Below, one piece after another: positions 13,001 to 25,000 of a DNA stretch of 64,000 nucleotides. A program made the position numbers and the translations under genes. Every line of letters begins with the position of its first letter. Within the stretch, counting starts at the first letter, position 1. This DNA is from CBDBJR01 sp965206445 (GTDB lineage Bacteria; Pseudomonadota; Gammaproteobacteria; Arenicellales; Poriferihabitantaceae): assembly GCA_965206445.1 (NCBI GenBank), contig CBDBJR010000001.1, positions 62,001 to 126,000 on the forward strand, given 5' to 3'. Below the pieces are notes generated by a model that had not been told where the DNA came from, searched no databases, and worked only from the letters and a program-made list of their open reading frames with translations.

Positions 13001-16000
13001 GTGACGCTGGCGCCGTTGACGGTAATCGTGGCTCCGGAGTCGGTGGCGGTCGGCGTCACGGTGACCGTGCCGACGCTGTTGGCGAGCGCGACGGTATAAG
13101 CCGTGGTGGTGGCGTCAAACGCCGGGTTCAGGATGCTGTCGGACACGCTCAGGCCGCTCAACGTGGCGTCGGTCGACGCGGCGTCGTTATCCTGGACCGC
13201 GACACTGGCGCTGTTGTCGGTGCCGTCCACCGTGTAGCCGGTGTCGGGGTCCACGGTCGCGGTGATGGAGCCGTCTGCCTCGGCAGTGCCGTCGTCGGTG
13301 GTGGGCACCGTCAGGGTGGCGGTGGTGGTGGTGGCGGCGATGGTGACCGACGTCGGCGCGACGCCGGCAATGAAGTCGCCCGCCTGCGTCACCGTGACCA
13401 GGACGGTCAGGTCGCTCGCCGGTGCCGGGTTCGCCGTCAGTGTGAAGGTGGCCGCCGCGCCCTCGGTCACCGAGGACGTATCGGCGGCGATGGAGATGGT
13501 GGGCGCCGCTGCCGGTGCACGGGTGGCGGTGACCGTGTAGGTCAGCGTGGTGCTGGTGTCTGCGGCGGTGACGATAATCTCAATCTCCAGCGGCACCTCG
13601 ACCGCCAGGTCAAAGGCGGTGCCGCTGTCGACGTTGACAGTGTTGACGGTAATGGTGGCGCCGGCGGCATTGGTGGCGGTCGGCGTCACGCTCAGCGTGG
13701 CGACGCTGTTGTCGAGTGCGACGGTATAGGTGTCGACTGCGGGATCAAACGTCGGGTCCAGGGTGCCGGCGGACAGGGTCAGGCCGCTCAACGTGGCGTC
13801 GTCCAACGCGGCGTCGTCATCCTGGACCGAGACCTCGGCGCTGTTGTTGGTGGGGTTCACCCCGTAGCCGGTGCCGTTGTCCACGGTCGCGGTGATGGTG
13901 CCGTCCAGCTCGTCAGTGTCGTCGTCGGTGGTGGGCACCGTCAGGGTGGCGGTGGTGGTGGTGGCGGCGATGGTGACCGACGTCGGCGCGACGCCTTCAA
14001 TGAAGTCGCCCGCCTCAGTCACCGTCACCTGGACGGTCAGGTCGCTCGCCGAAGCCGGGTTCGCCGTCAGCGTGAAGGTGGCCGCCGTGCCCTCGGTCAC
14101 CGGGGAAGTCCCGGCGGCGATGGAGATGAGGGGCGGGGCATCCACCGCACGCACGGTAACCCTCACCGTGGCAGTGGCCGTCGCTCCCTCCAAGTCCATC
14201 ACGGTCAATTCGAACATCAGAGGCGTGCTCTCGGTAAATTCGGGCGCGATGAAAGTGGCCATGGAAGTATCCTCATTGTCGAGCATGACGTCCGGATCGC
14301 CGATCATCTGCGTCCAGGCGTAGGTCAGCCTGGTACTTTCCTCCTCCGGATCAGAACTGCCCGTGCCGCTCAGGGTGACCGTGGAGCCTGCCGGCGCAGA
14401 GCTCGACGGCAAGACCACGGCCTCCGCGGTGGGCGGGTCATTGGCACCGATGACCATGATCGTGACGGTCTCCGTGGTGCCGTCGGCGGTCTCCACGGTG
14501 AACACATCGGGGTTCATGGTGCCCGCGGCCAGCGCGTTGGTTATCGGGCTCGCATTGATCAACTGATACCTCCATGCGGCGAGACCAGTGCTACCAGTGC
14601 TGCTATTAGTGATGCCGAAGGTGCCGTAGGTGCCGGGGGTGCCGGGGGGGTCAGGCTGTGCCACGAAGGTGTTCTCGTCCTCCGGGTCATCCACGGTCAG
14701 ACTGCCTTCAGCCGTCGTCAGGATCGAGTCTTCAGTCACGGTCCCGGTGGTATCGCCGGTAATGACCGCCGGGGCATTGACTACATCGGCCGCATCAATG
14801 GAGATCTCCACTGTGTCGGTGACCGCGGGGCTCTCAAAGTCGGTCACAGTCAGCATGAACGTCAAGACCGTGTCCGCGATCAAACGGGGCGCGACGAACA
14901 TCGCCGTGACGGCGTCCGCATTGGTGAGCGTGACCGTGGGCGTACCGATCTGCGCCCACGTATAGCCCAGATTGGAAGGCGTACCATTTTGAAACCTATC
15001 CACGTCACTACTGAGGCTGCCGTCCAGCGTCACAGTCGCGCCATCGAGGACGTTGAGCTGATCCGGCCCGGCATTCGCTGTCGGCGGGTCATTGGCACCG
15101 TTCACAATGATTCTGATAGTCGCTTCCCCGGTGGTGGTGGTGACGGCCTCCACAGGGAAAAGATTATCGAATTCCTGTGCCTCTGCGCGCAACGCGTTGG
15201 TCGCCGGCCTCTCATTGTCCAGTATATAGGTCCACACGCCGGCAGCGGTCAGAGTGAAAGTGCCATAGATGTGGGGGGTTGTTTGCTCCACGAACGGCCC
15301 CTCAGCGACATCGCTGTCCGGGTCAGTGACGGTCAGCGTGCCCGTGGCCGTGGTCATCTCATCATCATCTTCGGTGACGACACCGAAGAAGGTAGCACCG
15401 GTGATAGTCAGCGCGTCGTCCGCACCGGTGACGGTGATCGTGACGGTCGCCGTGAGGCCTTCCGTGGTTGTCACCGTGAACACATCGGTCACTTCCTCAC
15501 CCGCGGCCAGCGCGTTGGTCATCACACTCGCGTTATCCAGCGTATAGGTCCATGCCCCATCCGTCTCCAGGTCAAAGCTGCCGTACGTGCCGACGGCGTC
15601 CGTCTGTGGCGTAAAGGTGCCGCTCGCCAGAACCAAGCTGCCGGTGGCGATCTCGGTTTGAGCCGGGTTGAGCGCACCGCGCTCCGTCACCTCACCGGCA
15701 AAGTTGCCGGTGATCCCGGAGATCGGGTCGGCGTCGTCATCCTGGACCGCGACACTGGCGCTGTTGTCGGTGGTGTCCACCTCGTAGCCGGTGCCGGTGG
15801 TCACGGCCGCGGTGATGGAGCCGTCTGCCTCGGCAGTGCTGTCGTCGGTGGTGGGCACCGTCAGGGTGGCGGTGGTGGTGGTGGCGGCGATGGTGACCGA
15901 CGTCGGTGCGACGCCTGCAATGAAGTCGCCCGCCTGCGTCACCGTCACCAGGACGGTCAGGTCGCTCGCCGGAGCCGTGTCCGCCGTCAGCGTGAAGGTG

Positions 16001-19000
16001 GCCGCCGTGCCCTCGGTCACCGAGGAAGTCCCGGCGGCGATGGAGATGGCGGGCAGCGCCGCACGGGTGGCGGTGACCGTGTAGGTCAGCGTGGTGGTGG
16101 TGTCTTCGGCGGTGACGATAATGTCAATGTCCAGCGGCGTGTCGATCTCCAGGACAATATCGGCGCTTTCACTGCCGCTGGTGACGCTGGCGCCGTTGAC
16201 GGTAATCGTGGCTCTGGAGTCGGTGGCGGTCGGCGTCACGGTGACCGTGCCGACGCTGTTGGCGAGCGCGACGGTATAGACCGTGGTGGTGGAGTCAAAC
16301 GCCGGGTCCAGGATGCCGTCGGACACGCTCAGGCCGCTCAACGTGGCGTCGGTCGAGGCGTCGTCATCCTCGACCGCGACACTGGCGCTGTCGGCGGTGC
16401 CGTCCACCGTGTAGTCGGTGCCGGCGGTCACGGTCGCGGTGATGCTGCCGTTCGGCTCGTCAGTGCCGTCGTCGGTGGTGGGCACCGTCAGGGTGGCGGT
16501 GGTGGTGGTGGCGGCGATGGTGACCGACGTCGGCGCGACGCCGGCAATGAAGTCGCCCACCTGCGTCACTGTCACCAGGACGGTCAGGTCGCTCGCCGGA
16601 GCCGGGTCCGCCGTCAGCGTGAAGGTGGCCGCCGTGCCCTCGGTCACCGAGGAAGTCCCGGCGGCGATGGAGATGGCGGGCAGCGCCGCACGGGTGGCGG
16701 TGACCGTGTAGGTCAGCGTGGTGGTGGTGTCTTCGGCGGTGACGATAATGTCAATGTCCAGCGGCGTGTCGATCTCCAGGACAATATCGGCGCTTTCGCT
16801 GCCGCTGGTGACGCTGGCGCCGTTGACGGTAATCGTGGCTCTGGAGTCGGTGGCGGTCGGCGTCACGGTGACCGTGCCGACGCTGTTGGCGAGCGCGACG
16901 GTATAGGCCGTGGTGGTGGAGTCAAACGCCGGGGTCAGGATACCGTCGGACACGCTCAGGCCGCTCAACGTGGCGTCGGTCGAGGCGTCGTCATCCTCGA
17001 CCGCGACACTGGCGCTGTCGGCGGTGCCGTCCACCGTGTAGTCGGTGCCGGCGGTCACGGTCGCGGTGATGCTGCCGTTCTCCTCGTCAGTGCCGTCGTC
17101 GGTGGTGGGCACCGTCAGGGTGGCGGTGGTGGTGGTGGCGGCGATGGTGACCGACGTCGGCGCGACGCCGGCAATGAAGTCGCCCACCTGCGTCACCGTC
17201 ACCAGGACGGTCAGGTCGCTCGCCGGAGCCGTGTCCGCCGTCAGCGTGAAGGTGGCCGCCGTGCCCTCGGTCACCGAGGAAGTCCCGGCGGCGATGGAGA
17301 TGGCGGGCAGCGCCGCACGGGTGGCGGTGACCGTGTAGGTCAGCGTGGTGGTGGTGTCTTCGGCGGTGACGATAATGTCAATGTCCAGCGGCGTGTCGAT
17401 CTCCAGGACAATATCGGCGCTTTCGCTGCCGCTGGTGACGCTGGCGCCGTTGACGGTAATCGTGGCTCCGGAGTCGGTGGCGGTCGGCGTCACGGTGACC
17501 GTGCCGACGCTGTCGTCGAGCGCGACGGTATAGGCCGTGGTGGTGGAGTCAAACGCCGGGTCCAGGATGCCGTCGGACACGCTCAGGCCGCTCAACGTGG
17601 CGTCGGTCGAGGCGTCGTCATCCTCGACCGCGACACTGGCGCTGTCGGCGGTGCCGTCCACCGTGTAGTCGGTGCCGGCGGTCACGGTCGCGGTGATGCT
17701 GCCGTTCTCCTCGTCAGTGCCGTCGTCGGTGGTGGGCACCGTCAGGGTGGCGGTGGTGGTGGTGGCGGCGATGGTGACCGACGTCGGCGCGACGCCGGCA
17801 ATGAAGTCGCCCGCCTGCGTCACTGTCACCAGGACGGTCAGGTCGCTCGCCGGAGCCGGGTCCGCCGTCAGCGTGAAGGTGGCCGCCGTGCCCTCGGTCA
17901 CCGAGGAAGTCCCGGCGGCGATGGAGATGGCGGGCAGCGCCGCACGGGTGGCGGTGACCGTGTAGGTCAGCGTGGTGGTGGTGTCTGCGGCGGTGACGAT
18001 AATGTCAATGTCCAGCGGCGTGTCGATCTCCAGGACAATATCGGCGCTGTCGCTGCCGCTGGTGACGCTGGCGCCGTTGACGGTAATCGTGGCTCTGGAG
18101 TCGGTGGCGGTCGGCGTCACGGTGACCGTGCCGACGCTGTTGGCGAGCGCGACGGTATAGGCCGTGGTGGTGGAGTCAAACGCCGGGTCCAGGGTGCCGT
18201 CGGACACGCTCAGGCCGCTCAACGTGGCGTCGGTCGAGGCGTCGTCATCCTCGACCGCGACACTGGCGCTGTCGGCGGTGCCGTCCACCGTGTAGTCGGT
18301 GCCGGCGGTCACGGTCGCGGTGATGCTGCCGTTCTCCTCGTCAGTGCCGTCGTCGGTGGTGGGCACCGTCAGGGTGGCGGTGGTGGTGGTGGCGGCGATG
18401 GTGACCGACGTCGGCGCGACGCCGGCAATGAAGTCGCCCACCTGCGTCACCGTCACCAGGACGGTCAGGTCGCTCGCCGGAGCCGTGTCCGCCGTCAGCG
18501 TGAAGGTGGCCGCCGTGCCCTCGGTCACCGAGGAAGTCCCGGCGGCGATGGAGATGGCGGGCAGCGCCGCACGGGTGGCGGTGACCGTGTAGGTCAGCGT
18601 GGTGGTGGTGTCTGCGGCGGTGACGATAATGTCAATGTCCAGCGGCGTGTCGATCTCCAGGACAATATCGGCGCTTTCGCTGCCGCTGGTGACGCTGGCG
18701 CCGTTGACGGTAATCGTGGCTCTGGAGTCGGTGGCGGTCGGCGTCACGGTGACCGTGCCGACGCTGTTGGCGAGCGCGACGGTATAAGCCGTGGTGGTGG
18801 AGTCAAACGCCGGGTCGAGGATGCCGTCGGACACGCTCAGGCCGCTCAACGTGGCGTCGGTCGACGCGGCGTCGTTATCCTCGACCGCGACACTGGCGCT
18901 GTCGGCGGTGCCGTCCACCGTGTAGTCGGTGCCGGCGGTCACGGTCGCGGTGATGCTGCCGTTCGGCTCGTCAGTGCCGTCGTCGGTGGTGGGCACCGTC

Positions 19001-22000
19001 AGGGTGGCGGTGGTGGTGGTGGCGGCGATGGTGACCGACGTCGGCGCGACGCCGGCAATGAAGTCGCCCGCCTGCGTCACCGTGACCAGGACGGTCAGGT
19101 CGCTCGCCGGTGCCGGGTTCGCCGTCAGTGTGAAGGTGGCCGCCGCGCCCTCGGTCACCGAGGACGTATCGGCGGCGATGGAGATGGTGGGCGCCGCTGC
19201 CGGTGCACGGGTGGCGGTGACCGTGTAGGTCAGCGTGGTGCTGGTGTCTGCGGCGGTGACGATAATCTCAATCTCCAGCGGCACCTCGACCGCCAGGTCA
19301 AAGGCGGTGCCGCTGTCGACGTTGACAGTGTTGACGGTAATGGTGGCGCCGGCGGCATTGGTGGCGGTCGGCGTCACGCTCAGCGTGGCGACGCTGTTGT
19401 CGAGTGCGACGGTATAGGTGTCGACTGCGGGATCAAACGTCGGGTCCAGGGTGCCGGCGGACAGGGTCAGGCCGCTCAACGTGGCGTCGTCCAACGCGGC
19501 GTCGTCATCCTGGACCGAGACCTCGGCGCTGTTGTTGGTGGGGTTCACCCCGTAGCCGGTGCCGTTGTCCACGGTCGCGGTGATGGTGCCGTCCAGCTCG
19601 TCAGTGTCGTCGTCGGTGGTGGGCACCGTCAGGGTGGCGGTGGTGGTGGTGGCGGCGATGGTGACCGACGTCGGCGCGACGCCTTCAATGAAGTCGCCCG
19701 CCTCAGTCACCGTCACCTGGACGGTCAGGTCGCTCGCCGAAGCCGGGTTCGCCGTCAGCGTGAAGGTGGCCGCCGTGCCCTCGGTCACCGGGGAAGTCCC
19801 GGCGGCGATGGAGATGAGGGGCGGGGCATCCACCGCACGCACGGTAACCCTCACCGTGGCAGTGGCCGTCGCTCCCTCCAAGTCCATCACGGTCAATTCG
19901 AACATCAGAGGCGTGCTCTCGGTAAATTCGGGCGCGATGAAAGTGGCCATGGAAGTATCCTCATTGTCGAGCATGACGTCCGGATCGCCGATCATCTGCG
20001 TCCAGGCGTAGGTCAGCCTGGTACTTTCCTCCTCCGGATCAGAACTGCCCGTGCCGCTCAGGGTGACCGTGGAGCCTGCCGGCGCAGAGCTCGACGGCAA
20101 GACCACGGCCTCCGCGGTGGGCGGGTCATTGGCACCGATGACCATGATCGTGACGGTCTCCGTGGTGCCGTCGGCGGTCTCCACGGTGAACACATCGGGG
20201 TTCATGGTGCCCGCGGCCAGCGCGTTGGTTATCGGGCTCGCATTGATCAACTGATACCTCCATGCGGCGAGACCAGTGCTACCAGTGCTGCTATTAGTGA
20301 TGCCGAAGGTGCCGTAGGTGCCGGGGGTGCCGGGGGGGTCAGGCTGTGCCACGAAGGTGTTCTCGTCCTCCGGGTCATCCACGGTCAGACTGCCTTCAGC
20401 CGTCGTCAGGATCGAGTCTTCAGTCACGGTCCCGGTGGTATCGCCGGTAATGACCGCCGGGGCATTGACTACATCGGCCGCATCAATGGAGATCTCCACT
20501 GTGTCGGTGACCGCGGGGCTCTCAAAGTCGGTCACAGTCAGCATGAACGTCAAGACCGTGTCCGCGATCAAACGGGGCGCGACGAACATCGCCGTGACGG
20601 CGTCCGCATTGGTGAGCGTGACCGTGGGCGTACCGATCTGCGCCCACGTATAGCCCAGATTGGAAGGCGTACCATTTTGAAACCTATCCACGTCACTACT
20701 GAGGCTGCCGTCCAGCGTCACAGTCGCGCCATCGAGGACGTTGAGCTGATCCGGCCCGGCATTCGCTGTCGGCGGGTCATTGGCACCGTTCACAATGATT
20801 CTGATAGTCGCTTCCCCGGTGGTGGTGGTGACGGCCTCCACAGGGAAAAGATTATCGAATTCCTGTGCCTCTGCGCGCAACGCGTTGGTCGCCGGCCTCT
20901 CATTGTCCAGTATATAGGTCCACACGCCGGCAGCGGTCAGAGTGAAAGTGCCATAGATGTGGGGGGTTGTTTGCTCCACGAACGGCCCCTCAGCGACATC
21001 GCTGTCCGGGTCAGTGACGGTCAGCGTGCCCGTGGCCGTGGTCATCTCATCATCATCTTCGGTGACGACACCGAAGAAGGTAGCACCGGTGATAGTCAGC
21101 GCGTCGTCCGCACCGGTGACGGTGATCGTGACGGTCGCCGTGAGGCCTTCCGTGGTTGTCACCGTGAACACATCGGTCACTTCCTCACCCGCGGCCAGCG
21201 CGTTGGTCATCACACTCGCGTTATCCAGCGTATAGGTCCATGCCCCATCCGTCTCCAGGTCAAAGCTGCCGTACGTGCCGACGGCGTCCGTCTGTGGCGT
21301 AAAGGTGCCGCTCGCCAGAACCAAGCTGCCGGTGGCGATCTCGGTTTGAGCCGGGTTGAGCGCACCGCGCTCCGTCACCTCACCGGCAAAGTTGCCGGTG
21401 ATCCCGGAGATCGGGTCGGCGTCGTCATCCTGGACCGCGACACTGGCGCTGTTGTCGGTGGTGTCCACCTCGTAGCCGGTGCCGGTGGTCACGGCCGCGG
21501 TGATGGAGCCGTCTGCCTCGGCAGTGCTGTCGTCGGTGGTGGGCACCGTCAGGGTGGCGGTGGTGGTGGTGGCGGCGATGGTGACCGACGTCGGCGCGAC
21601 GCCGGCAATGAAGTCGCCCACCTGCGTCACCGTCACCAGGACGGTCAGGTCGCTCGCCGGAGCCGTGTCCGCCGTCAGCGTGAAGGTGGCCGCCGTGCCC
21701 TCGGTCACCGAGGAAGTCCCGGCGGCGATGGAGATGGCGGGCAGCGCCGCACGGGTGGCGGTGACCGTGTAGGTCAGCGTGGTGGTGGTGTCTTCGGCGG
21801 TGACGATAATGTCAATGTCCAGCGGCGTGTCGATCTCCAGGACAATATCGGCGCTTTCGCTGCCGCTGGTGACGCTGGCGCCGTTGACGGTAATCGTGGC
21901 TCCGGAGTCGGTGGCGGTCGGCGTCACGGTGACCGTGCCGACGCTGTCGTCGAGCGCGACGGTATAGGCCGTGGTGGTGGAGTCAAACGCCGGGTCGAGG

Positions 22001-25000
22001 ATGCCGTCGGACACGCTCAGGCCGCTCAACGTGGCGTCGGTCGAGGCGTCGTCATCCTCGACCGCGACACTGGCGCTGTCGGCGGTGCCGTCCACCGTGT
22101 AGTCGGTGCCGGCGGTCACGGTCGCGGTGATGCTGCCGTTCTCCTCGTCAGTGCCGTCGTCGGTGGTGGGCACCGTCAGGGTGGCGGTGGTGGTGGTGGC
22201 GGCGATGGTGACCGACGTCGGCGCGACGCCGTCAATGAAGTCGCCCACCTGCGTCACCGTCACCAGGACGGTCAGGTCGCTCGCCGGAGCCGTGTCCGCC
22301 GTCAGCGTGAAGGTGGCCGCCGTGCCCTCGGTCACCGGGGAAGTATCGGCGGCGATGGAGATGATGGGCAGCGCCGCACGGGTGGCGGTGACCGTGTAGG
22401 TCAGCGTGGTGGTGGTGTCTGCGGCGGTGACGATAATGTCAATGTCCAGCGGCGTGTCGATCTCCAGGACAATATCGGCGCTTTCGCTGCCGCTGGTGAC
22501 GCTGGCGCCGTTGACGGTAATCGTGGCTCTGGAGTCGGTGGCGGTCGGCGTCACGGTGACCGTGCCGACGCTGTTGGCGAGCGCGACGGTATAGACCGTG
22601 GTGGTGGAGTCAAACGCCGGGTCCAGGATGCCGTCGGACACGCTCAGGCCGCTCAACGTGGCGTCGGTCGAGGCGTCGTCATCCTCGACCGCGACACTGG
22701 CGCTGTCGGCGGTGCCGTCCACCGTGTAGTCGGTGCCGGCGGTCACGGTCGCGGTGATGCTGCCGTTCGGCTCGTCAGTGCCGTCGTCGGTGGTGGGCAC
22801 CGTCAGGGTGGCGGTGGTGGTGGTGGCGGCGATGGTGACCGACGTCGGCGCGACGCCGGCAATGAAGTCGCCCACCTGCGTCACCGTCACCAGGACGGTC
22901 AGGTCGCTCGCCGGAACCGTGTCCGCCGTCAGCGTGAAGGTGGCCGCCGTGCCCTCGGTCACCGAGGAAGTCCCGGCGGCGATGGAGATGGCGGGCAGCG
23001 CCGCACGGGTGGCGGTGACCGTGTAGGTCAGCGTGGTGGTGTCTTCGGCGGTGACGATAATGTCAATCTCCAGCGGCGTGTCGATCTCCAGGACAATATC
23101 GGCGCTTTCGCTGCCGCTGGTGACGCTGGCGCCGTTGACGGTAATCGTGGCTCCGGAGTCGGTGGCGGTCGGCGTCACGGTGACCGTGCCGACGCTGTTG
23201 GCGAGCGCGACGGTATAGGCCGTGGTGGTGGAGTCAAACGCCGGGTCGAGGATGCCGTCGGACACGCTCAGGCCGCTCAACGTGGCGTCGGTCGAGGCGT
23301 CGTCATCCTCGACCGCGACACTGGCGCTGTCGGCGGTGCCGTCCACCGTGTAGTCGGTGCCGGCGGTCACGGTCGCGGTGATGCTGCCGTTCGGCTCGTC
23401 AGTGCCGTCGTCGGTGGTGGGCACCGTCAGGGTGGCGGTGGTGGTGGTGGCGGCGATGGTGACCGACGTCGGCGCGACGCCGGCAATGAAGTCGCCCGCC
23501 TGCGTCACCGTCACCAGGACGGTCAGGTCGCTCTCCGGAGCCGTGTCCGCCGTCAGCGTGAAGGTGGCCGCCGTGCCCTCGGTCACCGAGGAAGTCCCGG
23601 CGGCGATGGAGATGGCGGGCAGCGCCACACGGGTGGCGGTGACCGTGTAGGTCAGCGTGGTGGTGGTGTCTTCGGCGGTGACGATAATGTCAATGTCCAG
23701 CGGCGTGTCGATCTCCAGGACAATATCGGCGCTTTCACTGCCGCTGGTGACGCTGGCGCCGTTGACGGTAATCGTGGCTCCGGAGTCGGTGGCGGTCGGC
23801 GTCACGGTGACCGTGCCGACGCTGTCGTCGAGCGCGACGGTATAAGCCGTGGTGGTGGAGTCAAACGCCGGGTCGAGGATGCCGTCGGACACGCTCAGGC
23901 CGCTCAACGTGGCGTCGGTCGAGGCGTCGTCATCCTCGACCGCGACACTGGCGCTGTCGGCGGTGCCGTCCACCGTGTAGTCGGTGCCGGCGGTCACGGT
24001 CGCGGTGATGCTGCCGTTCGGCTCGTCAGTGCCGTCGTCGGTGGTGGGCACCGTCAGGGTGGCGGTGGTGGTGGTGGCGGCGATGGTGACCGACGTCGGC
24101 GCGACGCCGGCAATGAAGTCGCCCGCCTGCGTCACTGTCACCAGGACGGTCAGGTCGCTCGCCGGAGCCGGGTCCGCCGTCAGCGTGAAGGTGGCCGCCG
24201 TGCCCTCGGTCACCGAGGAAGTCCCGGCGGCGATGGAGATGGCGGGCAGCGCCGCACGGGTGGCGGTGACCGTGTAGGTCAGCGTGGTGGTGGTGTCTTC
24301 GGCGGTGACGATAATGTCAATGTCCAGCGACGTGTCGATCTCCAGGACAATATCGGCGCTTTCGCTGCCGCTGGTGACGCTGGCGCCGTTGACGGTAATC
24401 GTGGCTCTGGAGTCGGTGGCGGTCGGCGTCACGGTGACCGTGCCGACGCTGTTGGCGAGCGCGACGGTATAGGCCGTGGTGGTGGAGTCAAACGCCGGGT
24501 TCAGGGTGCCGTCGGACACGCTCAGGCCGCTCAACGTGGCGTCGGTCGAGGCGTCGTCATCCTCGACCGCGACACTGGCGCTGTCGGCGGTGCCGTCCAC
24601 CGTGTAGTCGGTGCCGGCGGTCACGGTCGCGGTGATGCTGCCGTTCGGCTCGTCAGTGCCGTCGTCGGTGGTGGGCACCGTCAGGGTGGCGGTGGTGGTG
24701 GTGGCGGCGATGGTGACCGACGTCGGCGCGACGCCGTCAATGAAGTCGCCCGCCTGCGTCACCGTCACCAGGACGGTCAGGTCGCTCGCCGGAGCCGGGT
24801 CCGCCGTCAGCGTGAAGGTGGCCGCCGTGCCCTCGGTCACCGAGGAAGTCCCGGCGGCGATGGAGATGGCGGGCAGCGCCGCACGGGTGGCGGTGACCGT
24901 GTAGGTCAGCGTGGTGGTGTCTTCGGCGGTGACGATAATGTCAATGTCCAGCGGCGTGTCGATCTCCAGGACAATATCGGCGCTGTCGCTGCCGCTGGTG

